64,000 nucleotides of DNA from VXNF01 sp965116465 (lineage in GTDB: Bacteria > Actinomycetota > Acidimicrobiia > Acidimicrobiales > CATQHL01): the NCBI GenBank assembly GCA_965116465.1, contig OZ220687.1, forward strand, positions 434,001 through 498,000, in the 5' to 3' direction. Position numbers and translations under genes: made by a program. Of this stretch, positions 44,822-54,171 are shown one piece after another (position 1 is the stretch's first letter; every line of letters starts with the position of its first letter). The notes beneath the pieces were generated by a model. The model was not told the DNA's origin, searched no databases, and worked only from the letters and a program-made list of their open reading frames with translations.

Positions 44822-46159
44822 GTGACCGAGCTTAGCGGGATCCTCGACGACTACTACGAGGCAATCGAGTTCGGCTTCGAAGTTGAATCGAGTCCGGCAT
44901 ACGGTCAGCTTGTGATGCCTAATGGCAACGCATCCGAACCCGTGCACCGCTGGTTCCATTTGAAGGAAGGCTTTTCTTGCGACCTAGTCCGCCGCGTTCT
45001 AAAGGACACGGGTGCCCTCAAATCAGAGTCCTTTGGAGTGCTCGACCCGTTCGCCGGCGTAGGAACAACTGCCACGTCAGTCCTCGTGCTGGCTGCCGCA
45101 GGAGAACTTCGAGAGCCGAGCGTATACGGAATCGAGATCAATCCCTTTCTCCATCTCGTGGCGAATTCCAAGATCCGCGCGTACTTGGAGAATCGACCTG
45201 TCATCCTTGATTCCGCGCGTCGGATTGCGGCCTCCTCCCTTCGCAGCACTACGGAGTACGAGCCACCCGGCCTCTCGACATTTCACGACGAGCGGTACTT
45301 TGATCCGGCGGGTCTACAATCTCTACTTCGGCTGCGGGAGGCAGTTCGAGATCTGATCAGCCAGGACGGCCATACGCTGGCGTCCGAAATCTTGCTCCTA
45401 GCTCTCGGTGCCACCGTTGGGGCCGTAGCCAATCTTCGTCGTGATGGCCGAGCATTGCGCTATACTCCCAAGACCACAGGCCACGCTGTGGATATATTCC
45501 TCGAGAGATGCGAGTTGATTGAGGAAGATCTCCCTACTGATCGTCCCCTAGCAAGCGGCGGTGTCATTAATGGCGACGGCGTGAGGATGAACGCGATCGA
45601 TCCATCTTGCACCCAATTTGATTTGATTCTCTTCTCACCTCCATATCCAAACAATATTGACTACTCAGAAATCTACAAGCTAGAGAACTGGTTCCTTGGA
45701 TTCATCAGCGATAGCGCCGAGTTCCGGCAACTGCGTCTCTCCACAGTCCACAGTCATCCGAGTATTCGGCGGCCGAATCGCCTTCCGGATTCAGAGCTGA
45801 CCAATGTGGAGAACAAGCACTTGGCTGACTTGGTATCTCCCCTCGTCGAAGCTCTACCAAGTGATCGATATCAATGCGGTCGTCGCGAGGTGCTTGAGGG
45901 CTATATCTTGGACATGTATCGCACACTTTGCTCTGCAAGAGATCGGCTGAGTTGCGATGGTCGCTTAGTGTATGTTGTTGGCAACTCCGCCCACGGACGA
46001 GGTGATTCGCAGTTTGTGATCGCAGCTGATCTGCTCATTGCCTCCGCGGCCTGCCTAGCAGGTCTTGAAGTTGAACGAGTACAGGTCGCTCGACATTTGC
46101 GCAGACGTTCCTGCGCCTCTCGCTTCCTCCGCGAGAGCGTCGTCTTTGTCCACAAGTGA
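44822..46159 (+). CDS. DNA methyltransferase, N6-adenine/N4-cytosine type
   Basis: 445 residues from the GTG at 44822; an in-frame ATG at 44690 would overlap the previous gene. SAM-binding motif I is VLDPFAGVGTTATS (about residue 75). Catalytic motif IV is LILFSPPYPNNIDY (about residue 272), the (S/D)PPY motif of amino-methyltransferases. Between them is a long helical insertion that may serve as the target-recognition part. Codon use is distinctly more AT-rich than in the flanks. It ends as a GTGA at the next frame's possible start, so it is probably translated with the ATPase. No cognate restriction nuclease of classic type is in this operon. Confidence 0.88.
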   Translation: MTELSGILDDYYEAIEFGFEVESSPAYGQLVMPNGNASEPVHRWFHLKEGFSCDLVRRVLKDTGALKSESFGVLDPFAGVGTTATSVLVLAAAGELREPSVYGIEINPFLHLVANSKIRAYLENRPVILDSARRIAASSLRSTTEYEPPGLSTFHDERYFDPAGLQSLLRLREAVRDLISQDGHTLASEILLLALGATVGAVANLRRDGRALRYTPKTTGHAVDIFLERCELIEEDLPTDRPLASGGVINGDGVRMNAIDPSCTQFDLILFSPPYPNNIDYSEIYKLENWFLGFISDSAEFRQLRLSTVHSHPSIRRPNRLPDSELTNVENKHLADLVSPLVEALPSDRYQCGRREVLEGYILDMYRTLCSARDRLSCDGRLVYVVGNSAHGRGDSQFVIAADLLIASAACLAGLEVERVQVARHLRRRSCASRFLRESVVFVHK

Positions 46160-46191
46160 CTGTCCGAGTCACACCTTCCTCGGGAGATCCG

Positions 46192-48243
46192 ATGAGCAAA
46201 CGAGTGTTCCATCTAAGGCCATCAGCCCGCCTACAGCGCTACCTAGGCCAAGAGTTGATCGCGGATCCGAACCTGGCTGTCATCGAGTTCGTCAAGAATG
46301 CCTACGATGCCGGCGCTTCAGACGTAAGTATCGAGTTTTCAATTGCTGCTCCCGAGTCGTCGCTGATGATCTCCGATAACGGAGTCGGAATGACGCTCCC
46401 GGAGTTTGAGTCAAACTGGATGCAGCCTGGATTCAGCACGAAGTCGCCTGATGCTCCGGCTGCGCTCGTAGGACAATGCCCGGACACAGACAGTGGTCAT
46501 CGGCAGGCCACTCGAACGGCGCTTGGTGAGAAAGGTATCGGCCGTCTTGCTGCCGGTCGACTTGGGGAGATTCTCGAGGTCTTCACTCGCTCTTCCCTCG
46601 ACGAGGCGTGGCTTCACGTCACATTCGATTGGAACGACTTCGACGACATGACGAAGTCAATGGATGAAATCGACATACCATATGATTCGGCAGACCCCCC
46701 GGCAGACTGTCAAACTCGATCAGGGACTGTAATTCTTATTCGCAACCTACGATTGAAGTGGGATAGCTTTGTGCCAGGCCGACCTGCCCCGGGTCGTAGC
46801 AGAACGCGACTCGGTCGCTTGAAGCAGGACTTGGAGCTATTGCTACGGCCACTCGATGATGAGACCGCTGAATTCACTGTCTCCCTCGATTCTGATTCCG
46901 TTGCTGAGACGGGTGACAGGGGAACTATTACACCTCGTAGTGCTTCTCGATCAGCGCACTATCGCTACGAGTTCAACGTCTCGATCGATGCCGATGGCGA
47001 AACGACCGTCACGAGACATCTAGGCCGAAGCTCAGAGATCGCCTCTACATTTGCCGAATCCGAAGATGAGCATCTCGGTCGAATGCTCATCGGCGAGGGT
47101 GAGGCTAAGAAGCAGAATAGGCCACAGAGCCTACTGTGTGGGGAGTTCAGCGGCACGTTCTTCTACGACCCACCACCCAAGGGAAAGCGGGCACGACAAG
47201 TCGTCGGGCACGGCGTCCTAATCTACCGTGATGGAGCGATGGTCGAGCCCTACGGTCTCGACAACAACGACTGGTTGGGAGTCGAGGCCCGCAAAGCTCA
47301 ACGGCAAGGCCACGCGCTAATTCAACCGACAACATTCTCCGGCGAGATCCGCATCAGTCGAGAGAACAACCCCAAACTACTCGACATGGCCAACCGTCAA
47401 GGCCTTATCGACAACGTGGAGGCGCGTGAGTTCATTGCGCACGCCCAGGCTGAATTCCGGTTCTTCGAAGCCAAGATCGCTCCTGAACTTCAACGACAGT
47501 GGAGGTCGAAGTCTCAACAGGCCTCTGAGAGTGCCGAGCAGCGACTAGGACTAGCTCACGTACGGATGCGAATGGTAGCACACGCGTTGCGTCAACCTCT
47601 AATGGGTCTCGGCGTCGAAGCCACGATTCTCGAGAGCCTGCTAACAGACGACGCACTTCCCTCCCAAGTCCGGCAGCAGTTGGCGAAAGTTATCGCAGCA
47701 ACTCGCCACTACGTTCAACGGGCTGATACACTTCTCAGTCGACTTGAGAATACCGGCGGCTTGAATTTCATGTCTGTTACCGTTCCGGAACTCCTTGATG
47801 CCGCCGTCGCCAAACTCGATGACGTAGCTGATGAATCTGAAGTTGATTTGCGAATTGAGTGTGATACAGACCGGTCGCTCATGCTTCCTCGCGATGCAGT
47901 TGAGGACGCTATCTCCGAGCTTCTCCGCAACGCTCTAGAGTCGCCTCGCCCGAACGGAGGAGGTGTGGTCACGGTGCACGCGCAAAATCGTGGCCGGCGC
48001 GATGTCGAGATCGAAATCCGGGATGATGGTTCAGGTCTCGAAGGAGTTTCGCCGGGAACCCCGTTGGCGCAAATCAATCTGGCTACAAAGGGACGTCCGT
48101 CAGGCGGGTTAGTCGTAGTAGCAGACAGTGTGATGCTTGCGCGCGGAAGAGTGGATCTCATCGACAACGGAACTGACGGAGCAACTTTCCTAGTGCGACT
48201 ACCTGGAGGAGTAGAGGGATTGGAGAAAACCAATGACAACTAG
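46192..48243 (+). CDS. MORC/GHKL ATPase fused to a histidine kinase
   Basis: 683 residues from an ATG with CGGGAGA upstream (a GTG at 46156 overlapping the methylase stop is the alternative). The N-terminal GHKL ATPase has AVIEFVKNAYDAGASDVSIEF (N box, about residue 35), LMISDNGVGM and ALGEKGIGRLAAGRLG, the glycine lid of MORC/Hsp90-like proteins. A central transducer-like region follows. At about residue 463 a histidine-kinase H box reads VAHALRQPLMGLG, with a second ATPase behind it: ISELLRNALESP (N box) and EIRDDGSGLEG. It has no membrane segment, so it senses something in the cytoplasm. Its stop overlaps the receiver gene by 11 bases, which strongly suggests a phosphorelay. Confidence 0.85.
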   Translation: MSKRVFHLRPSARLQRYLGQELIADPNLAVIEFVKNAYDAGASDVSIEFSIAAPESSLMISDNGVGMTLPEFESNWMQPGFSTKSPDAPAALVGQCPDTDSGHRQATRTALGEKGIGRLAAGRLGEILEVFTRSSLDEAWLHVTFDWNDFDDMTKSMDEIDIPYDSADPPADCQTRSGTVILIRNLRLKWDSFVPGRPAPGRSRTRLGRLKQDLELLLRPLDDETAEFTVSLDSDSVAETGDRGTITPRSASRSAHYRYEFNVSIDADGETTVTRHLGRSSEIASTFAESEDEHLGRMLIGEGEAKKQNRPQSLLCGEFSGTFFYDPPPKGKRARQVVGHGVLIYRDGAMVEPYGLDNNDWLGVEARKAQRQGHALIQPTTFSGEIRISRENNPKLLDMANRQGLIDNVEAREFIAHAQAEFRFFEAKIAPELQRQWRSKSQQASESAEQRLGLAHVRMRMVAHALRQPLMGLGVEATILESLLTDDALPSQVRQQLAKVIAATRHYVQRADTLLSRLENTGGLNFMSVTVPELLDAAVAKLDDVADESEVDLRIECDTDRSLMLPRDAVEDAISELLRNALESPRPNGGGVVTVHAQNRGRRDVEIEIRDDGSGLEGVSPGTPLAQINLATKGRPSGGLVVVADSVMLARGRVDLIDNGTDGATFLVRLPGGVEGLEKTNDN

Positions 48244-48757
48244 CTTAGATCGCCGTGGTGATATATCGACTCTGATTATTGATGATGATATCAAACTATT
48301 GGACAGTCTTGAACGGCTCGTGGACTCGGCGGGATACCGTGTAGAAGTTGCGTCATCGTGGGAGGCAGGACTGTCGGCATTCAGTGCACTGTCGCCAGAG
48401 CTTGTGATCGCTGACTACAATTTGCCGGGATCGTCTCACGGCCTAAAGCTTCTCGCTGAGATTCGGAACCTTCGCCCATCTGTGAGACTGATACTCATTA
48501 GTGGTTTTGTAAGGGCCGCAAGCCTGCAACAAGCCGAGCATGAGAATCTTGTCGACCGCGTAGTATCGAAAGGCGACCTCGAACTGACTAGTGTGCTTCT
48601 CGAGGAAGTCGCGGATGCGGTAGCGAGATCTGAGCGCCCTACGGATTGGTCGGAGTTCGCTGGCGCATATCTAGCTGCCGGCGTATCAGACGCCACTACG
48701 CTGGATGCCACGGATCACCTATTGGCATCATCAATGATGGATCCTGACAATGCCTAA
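48233..48757 (+). CDS. Stand-alone receiver-domain response regulator
   Basis: 174 residues. The receiver core is complete: acidic pair in LIIDDDIKLL (D17-D19), phosphoacceptor D61 in VIADYNLPGSSHG, serine in LILISGF and lysine in VVSKGD. About 50 C-terminal residues follow, too short for a usual DNA-binding output domain, so the output is probably by protein contact. It overlaps the kinase gene upstream (11 bases) and the PIN gene downstream (8 bases). Confidence 0.88.
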   Translation: MTTSLDRRGDISTLIIDDDIKLLDSLERLVDSAGYRVEVASSWEAGLSAFSALSPELVIADYNLPGSSHGLKLLAEIRNLRPSVRLILISGFVRAASLQQAEHENLVDRVVSKGDLELTSVLLEEVADAVARSERPTDWSEFAGAYLAAGVSDATTLDATDHLLASSMMDPDNA

Positions 48758-49262
48758 CTACTGTTATCTCGATACGAGCGTCGTTGTCTCGTGGTGTTGT
48801 GCGAATCACCCACTGCAGGAGGCCGAAGATATCTCTCGAGCAAAGGCGATTGATAGCATTCTGGCCGCTCCGGCGATTACACTTGGAATCTCCGAACTGA
48901 CGATCGTTGAACTGTACGATGCACTCGCAAGACGATGGCGGATGTCGGAAGACCCTGAATTCGATGAATCGTCAGTGAGGTCAGCGCTCGAGAGAATCCT
49001 AAGCGCAGTTGAGTCTGGTCGATGCACCGTTGTTCGGGCACCTCCGAAGGTTACCGAACACGCGATGGTTCTTGTCACACTTGCTGCGCGCGATCATGGC
49101 GTTAGCTTCAAGGCATGGGATGCTACACATCTTGTCACAGCGGCGAGATGGGCGCGTCGAGTGAATGCCAAGGTCAAGATTGTCACTGCGGACAATGACT
49201 TTAGGACATTTCTCGATCGCTTCAGCTACTTCGGCAACTGGGTGGAGCTAGAACTTGTCTAG
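48750..49262 (+). CDS. PIN-domain ribonuclease-like protein, last gene of the operon
   Basis: 170 residues. Acidic PIN residues are in CYLDTSVVVSW (D8), SELTIVELYDAL, KAWDATHLVTA and TADNDFRTFL, so the active site looks intact. PIN proteins usually cleave RNA and act as VapC-type toxins. No antitoxin gene is adjacent; instead it is fused by overlap to a receiver gene, which suggests that phosphorylation state rather than an antitoxin could control it. This is inference. Confidence 0.85.
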   Translation: MPNYCYLDTSVVVSWCCANHPLQEAEDISRAKAIDSILAAPAITLGISELTIVELYDALARRWRMSEDPEFDESSVRSALERILSAVESGRCTVVRAPPKVTEHAMVLVTLAARDHGVSFKAWDATHLVTAARWARRVNAKVKIVTADNDFRTFLDRFSYFGNWVELELV

Positions 49263-49423
49263 TAGCTGGCGTTCCCATAATCTTCTGCCGTCGACACGTC
49301 GCTCGTCTAGACCTATAACGGACGCTTCGTATTGAGCAGGTTTGTACTCCCTCTGATGCTCTAAACCTTCAGGATTCATCGTCGATCTGACCCCGGAGAT
49401 GCTCTGGGTGACTACTGGCGTGG

Positions 49424-52282
49424 CTAGCCGCCGTTGAGTTCCAGCAGCTCGCGGAGGACGTCTTCGTCGGAGATGTCGGACGGCCAGCCGTACGCAGCGG
49501 CGACGGCCTCGTCGAGGGCTTCGTGTGCGTCGGCGAGCCATTTCGGGCGGGTGTTGTAGAGGCTCGTCAGGGTGCGTTGCTTGAGTTCATTCGCTGCGTG
49601 TTCGTTGCGAGGAACGGGCCGCTTCGGGTAGCCGGCAACCGGCTCGTCGACCCAGTCGACCCACTCGGGCGGGTTGAGCCAGCGGTCGCGTTTTGTGACG
49701 AGGTCCCGCGCGGCGTCCGCAATCTCGGCGGCGCGAGGATCAGTCGCGTATTCGGCGGCGGACACATTTGGCGCGAGGCCGGTCGGGAACGGAAACGTCG
49801 CGAAGGTGGATGTCGGCGTGTACCGAGGGTCGTTGCCCTTGCCGAGCCATGTGCCGAGGCGGAGAGACCAGATCTCGTGGAACCGACTGTGCAGGATCCC
49901 GAATGTCGTGTCGTCGTCACGAGCGATGACGATTGTTGCCGAGTCAGGGCAGACGCGCGCATCCATCCAGACAAACAGGCGGTACCTGGCCACGCGAGGC
50001 GTCACGATGTATCGCGGAAGGCCATCGAGCGCAGCCCACATGTTTGGCCGCGACCGATGATGCAACCACCACGCGTCCCGTCGCCCGGCCTCACGTTGCT
50101 CGTCCCATGCCGGCCGGACATTCTCCGCCACCCAACGGAACGGTTCTTCATACAGCGCCGCCTCGCCGACTGGCATGGTCAACCCGAAGTCGACGATCCA
50201 TTTTCCGGCTGGCCGCCGGGTCAGGTCCATCCCGTTGATCCACGGCTTGAGAACGGCGGCGTTCGTGCGGCCGTTCGGGTTCGCGGGCAGGCGGAGCCAC
50301 TCACGCGCCAGATCGCCCGGGATGTCGAAGGGGCCGCCCTTCGTGTCGCCCATGAACGCCACGCCGTCGTTCTCAGCTAGGCGACGAGCGTTCGTCAGGT
50401 CGACGCCGATGCCATCGCGCCGCGCGGTCAGGTCGGTGTAGATCTCGTCGACCGCCGCGCCATCGAGCCGAGTGCTGGCTACGGACTCGTCGCCGGCACG
50501 CGAGAAGCAGACGAGCGACACCCGCACGGCCGCTCCGTCGATCACCCACGGCTCGTCGCTCCACGCCTCGAAGATCCGCCGATTGTTCGTCGCGGCCGAC
50601 AGCGCACGGCGGTTCGCGCCGCCTCGGATCGAATTCGTCGCGACGAGCCCGACCCGGGTTGCCTTGCCCGATGCGATCTGCTGACCCGCCTTGTCGAACC
50701 AGTAGCAAACGAGGTCCGCCTCGGCGGGCACGCGCCCGGCGTAGATCTCGAACATCCGCGACACGTAGTCCTCACCCAAGTTGGCGATCAAGAGCTTGCC
50801 ACCGAGGAATGGCGGATTACCGATCACGACATCCGCTTCCGGCCAGTCCGGTTCGGTGTGGTCCGGCGTCAGGATCGCGTCGCGGCACTCAATGGTGTCG
50901 AGCGGCTTCAGGATGGGGTTGCGCGACTCCGCGAATCCGTGACGCCGCATCCACTGGATCTCGCCGATCCACACCGACACGCGCGCCAACTCGGCGGCGT
51001 AGGGGTTGATCTCGATGCCCTTCACGTTGGCCGGGCCGATCACCGGGAACGACCGCGGGAAGCCGAAGGCCTCCGCCTCGAACTGCACCTGGTGCTCCAG
51101 ATCCTTGAGCGCCTGCAGCGCCAGATACAGAAAGTTGCCCGAACCGCACGCCGGGTCGAGCACCGTGAAGGCTCGCAGCCGGTCCAGGAACGTCCGGTAG
51201 CGCGATTCGGCCTCATTCCGGCGCTTCTTGCGGGTTGCGAGCGTCTTGGCGACGCCCGCGCGCTCCAAGTCGGCGGCGATCTCTGCTTTCTCCGCAGCCC
51301 ATTCCGTGAGCCACGGGCGGATCACCACCGGCTCGACGAGCAGCATGATCTTGTCGCGGTCGGTGTAGTGCGCCCCGAGTTGGGAGCGCTTGTCGGGGTC
51401 GAGGCCGCGCTCGAACAGTGTGCCGAGGATCGACGGGTCGATCTCGGACCAGTCGAGGTTTGCCGCGCGCAACACCGCAGCTATATCGGGCTCCTCCAGC
51501 GGCAGAGCGTCGTCGTCAGCGAATAGCCCGCCGTTGAACCAGGGCACCGGTTCGAAACCAACCTCGCCACCGTGGGCCATCACGTCGAACAGAGTCCCCG
51601 CGAGGTCCGTGAAGCGATCCGGCTTGGGCCGAGCCCGGATCAGCATCCTCGAGAACATCTCGTCCGGCAGCAGTCCGACATCGTCGGCGAACATGCAGAA
51701 GACCAGCCGATTGACGAACAGTGCGACCCGCTGCGGGTCGTGGCCGCGTTCCCGCAATGCCTGAGCAATTTCGACGAATGATGCCGCCGCGCGCTCGGTC
51801 AGCGATTGACGGGTCTCTCCCGGCCGCAGCCGGTCGGGATCCGAGAACGCCCACTTCAGCAGGTCGCGGTTTGCGGCATCGGCCAAGTCGTCCAAGCCGA
51901 ACTCGTGGGTCTCGCTGACGGTGTTCGTCCAGTTGGTGCGGATCCGGAACCGTCTCAAGTCGCAGACGATCAGCAGTGGCGGGTTCTCCAGCGCCAGCGC
52001 GTACTGCCGGAGCTGGTTGAACGCCGCGTCGAGGCTCTCGCCCGGACTCTTGTACTCCCACGCGAAGTGATGCCGCTTCCAGACATCGGCCCACCCGGGG
52101 CTGCCGCTGTCCTTCAGAGCGCCCCGCTCGAAGCAATACGTCTCACCGGTCGGATCGGCTTCGGCCGGCGTCGGCTCACCCAACACCCGGCAGAGATCGA
52201 GAAAATGCTCTTGAGCCGCGGAACGCTCCTTCAGAACCGACGAGCGCCACTTGGCGATGAACTCATGAGGCTCCACAGACAA
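49424..52282 (-). CDS. MmeI-like type IIL restriction-modification enzyme
   Basis: 952 residues, single-chain nuclease and methyltransferase. The N-terminal PD-(D/E)xK-like nuclease core is in HFAWEYKSPGESLDAAFNQL (about residue 75). A helical spacer follows, then the N6-adenine methyltransferase with motif I VLDPACGSGNFLYLAL (about 375) and motif IV VVIGNPPFLGGK (about 489). The target-recognition region is about 620-850, ending near YTPTSTFATFPFP. All landmarks of the MmeI family are present and there is no break. It converges on the methylase-kinase-PIN operon. Higher GC than that operon, so it probably arrived separately. Confidence 0.92.
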   Translation of the reverse strand: MSVEPHEFIAKWRSSVLKERSAAQEHFLDLCRVLGEPTPAEADPTGETYCFERGALKDSGSPGWADVWKRHHFAWEYKSPGESLDAAFNQLRQYALALENPPLLIVCDLRRFRIRTNWTNTVSETHEFGLDDLADAANRDLLKWAFSDPDRLRPGETRQSLTERAAASFVEIAQALRERGHDPQRVALFVNRLVFCMFADDVGLLPDEMFSRMLIRARPKPDRFTDLAGTLFDVMAHGGEVGFEPVPWFNGGLFADDDALPLEEPDIAAVLRAANLDWSEIDPSILGTLFERGLDPDKRSQLGAHYTDRDKIMLLVEPVVIRPWLTEWAAEKAEIAADLERAGVAKTLATRKKRRNEAESRYRTFLDRLRAFTVLDPACGSGNFLYLALQALKDLEHQVQFEAEAFGFPRSFPVIGPANVKGIEINPYAAELARVSVWIGEIQWMRRHGFAESRNPILKPLDTIECRDAILTPDHTEPDWPEADVVIGNPPFLGGKLLIANLGEDYVSRMFEIYAGRVPAEADLVCYWFDKAGQQIASGKATRVGLVATNSIRGGANRRALSAATNNRRIFEAWSDEPWVIDGAAVRVSLVCFSRAGDESVASTRLDGAAVDEIYTDLTARRDGIGVDLTNARRLAENDGVAFMGDTKGGPFDIPGDLAREWLRLPANPNGRTNAAVLKPWINGMDLTRRPAGKWIVDFGLTMPVGEAALYEEPFRWVAENVRPAWDEQREAGRRDAWWLHHRSRPNMWAALDGLPRYIVTPRVARYRLFVWMDARVCPDSATIVIARDDDTTFGILHSRFHEIWSLRLGTWLGKGNDPRYTPTSTFATFPFPTGLAPNVSAAEYATDPRAAEIADAARDLVTKRDRWLNPPEWVDWVDEPVAGYPKRPVPRNEHAANELKQRTLTSLYNTRPKWLADAHEALDEAVAAAYGWPSDISDEDVLRELLELNGG

Positions 52283-52488
52283 TCCCCTACCTGGCGACCG
52301 GCATCTCCTGGGCCGTCCACGTCAAGTCTCTTCGCATCGGACGGCAACTCGGCGGCAATCGCCGCGGGTGAGTCAGCATGTCAGAGGCTCTCGAAACTTC
52401 CTACGCATGATCATCGTGCCACACCTGACTCTTCAGGAAGGCCAAGGCGGTCCAGTCAGCACCGGATTCGAGGTTGGCGCCGAACTCC

Positions 52489-52890
52489 CTAGGCGGGTGG
52501 GCGGGCCTCCACGAATCCGGCGGCCGTGAAGCCGCCGTCGAATGCCAGTGCCTCGGCGATCCGCTCGCGGCGCATGATCTCGAAACTCGTGGCGTCGACG
52601 TAGGAATAGGTGCGCTCGTCGTGGCGGCGCAGCCAGTGCCCCGCCCGCTCATCGATGGCCTCGTCCACCACCACGACCGAGACACGCTGGGAGCGATCGA
52701 GGACGTCCAGGAATCGAAGAGCGGCGTCATGGCCCGCCCGTCGCCGCAACCAGGTCCAAGTCTCGCCGACGACGAGGTTCGACGTCCGCACCGGGCCGCG
52801 GGCTCCCCGCCAGAGTTCCGTCGCAGTGCCGTGGCGACGGTCGCGCGCGACCTGCAGCGCAACCCAGAACGAAGTATCGGCGAACCTCAC
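52489..52890 (-). CDS. PIN-domain toxin, VapC-like
   Basis: 133 residues. PIN acidic residues: MRFADTSFW (D5), VVGETWTWL, YSYVDATSFEIMRR, and LAFDGGFTAAGF at the end. This order matches VapC ribonucleases. The start overlaps the antitoxin stop as ATGA. Confidence 0.88.
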   Translation of the reverse strand: MRFADTSFWVALQVARDRRHGTATELWRGARGPVRTSNLVVGETWTWLRRRAGHDAALRFLDVLDRSQRVSVVVVDEAIDERAGHWLRRHDERTYSYVDATSFEIMRRERIAEALAFDGGFTAAGFVEARPPA

Positions 52891-53111
52891 TCGTTCAGGC
52901 CGTAGATCACGGCGTCTATGTCGTCGTCGGGTTCGACGTCGAGCCAGCCGATGAGGTCGTCGACCGGGTCTCCAGCGGTATGCAGGTTTGACCCGAGGGA
53001 GGCGCGCACGGCATCACGAACCAGCGCCGAGCGGGTCGTGCCCAGCTTGGCCGCCTGGACGGTGAGCGCATCATCCACATCGTCGTCCAGATATAGCTGT
53101 ATACGCCGCAT
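52887..53111 (-). CDS. Ribbon-helix-helix antitoxin, VapB-like
   Basis: 74 residues from ATG 53111; an in-frame ATG at 53129 is possible. MRRIQLYLDDDVDDALTVQA is a ribbon-helix-helix strand and first helix, with AKLGTTRSALVRDAV the second. The C-terminal DVEPDDDIDAVIYGLNE is acidic and probably toxin-binding. Repeated AGTAT elements upstream (53117-53135) may be its operator. Confidence 0.85.
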   Translation of the reverse strand: MRRIQLYLDDDVDDALTVQAAKLGTTRSALVRDAVRASLGSNLHTAGDPVDDLIGWLDVEPDDDIDAVIYGLNE

Positions 53112-53408
53112 TACTGGAGTATACATCAAGTATCACTCTTGCCGGAGTGACATCCCACGCGTGAATCCTGCGGGCTGGGGACGGAATCGACGTCTGAACC
53201 CTCGACGACCTGCACCACGCCCTGCAAGCCGACCAACTCTGCTGGGCAGCGCGCTGTCGGGCCAAGGCCCCGCCTACCCACTCGGCGCGACTGATATGTG
53301 TAAGGATTTATCATAGAATATGATGTACTGTAATGGCAACTGAGGGTCTAGGGAAGTTTCAAATGTGGTCATGCTATAGTCATACCGTCAGCAAACGAGA
53401 GAGTTCCT

Positions 53409-53735
53409 ATGCCGCAAGTGCAGGACCCGCTGCCTGAGACCATGCCTGCGGGCGAGTTCAAGGCGAAGTGCCTGGCCATCATGGACCGCGTGGCCGAGAC
53501 CGGCGGGCAGGTCATCATCACGAAGTACGGCCACCCGGTGGCGGCGCTCGTGCCCTGTCCCCCGCCGGCGATCGAGGCACCGGAGTTGTGGGGATCCTGC
53601 AGGGGCGAGATCACCGTGACTGCCGATCTGACCGAGCCGACCACCGCGGAGGCGGACTGGATCAGCGACTGGGAAGCCGAGTGGGACGAGTTCCTCCCCG
53701 AGACCTCTGACAGCGACACAGCACCGACCGCCTAG
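53409..53735 (+). CDS. Phd/YefM-family antitoxin
   Basis: 108 residues. The core PAGEFKAKCLAIMDRVAETG, VIITKYGHPVAALVP is the Phd/YefM DNA-binding fold. The acidic C-terminal tail (ADWISDWEAEWDEFLPET) would neutralise the toxin. The AT-rich stretch just upstream (53300-53400) contains an imperfect palindrome around CTATAG at 53384-53389, a likely autoregulatory site. Confidence 0.88.
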   Translation: MPQVQDPLPETMPAGEFKAKCLAIMDRVAETGGQVIITKYGHPVAALVPCPPPAIEAPELWGSCRGEITVTADLTEPTTAEADWISDWEAEWDEFLPETSDSDTAPTA

Positions 53736-54142
53736 TGCTGCTGCTCGACACCCACGTGCTGCTGTGGGTTCTGACCGGTGACGAGCGTCTCCGTCCCAAC
53801 GCCCGCGATCTCATCCAGGACGAACTCCGGCGCCGGCGCCTGTTCGTGTCGTCCGCCACGTACTGGGAGTTGGCACAGCTGGTGCGACTCGGGCGCATCG
53901 ATCTCGGCTGCGAGCTGCGGGTCTGGCGGGCACGGCGCATCGACGCCGGCATCGGAGAGATCCCGCTCGACTCCGAGACGCTCATCCTCGCCGAGGATCT
54001 GCGCGGGCAGGGCGCGCCGAACGACCTCGCCGACCGGCTGATCATGGCCGGCGCCATCTCCCGGCGCGGACGCCTTGCCACCGCCGACCGCGAGATCCTC
54101 GACTGGGACGGACCCCTCGAACGCATCGACGTCAGGACCTGA
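53735..54142 (+). CDS. PIN-domain toxin of the Phd-type pair
   Basis: 135 residues, starting at the GTG that overlaps the last base of the antitoxin stop. PIN residues: LLLDTHVLLWVL (D4), SSATYWELAQLV, DLADRLIMAGA and LATADREILDW. This subfamily is commonly paired with Phd antitoxins. Confidence 0.9.
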   Translation: MLLLDTHVLLWVLTGDERLRPNARDLIQDELRRRRLFVSSATYWELAQLVRLGRIDLGCELRVWRARRIDAGIGEIPLDSETLILAEDLRGQGAPNDLADRLIMAGAISRRGRLATADREILDWDGPLERIDVRT

Positions 54143-54171
54143 CGGCGCGCTAACGCCGGGCTCGGTGGCGC

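Noticed and set aside
52413..52490. Coding-looking minus-strand stretch (GADWTALAFLKSQVWHDDH) after the VapC-like gene
   Set aside because: No start of its own and in a different frame from the toxin. It may be a gene remnant, but too short to name.
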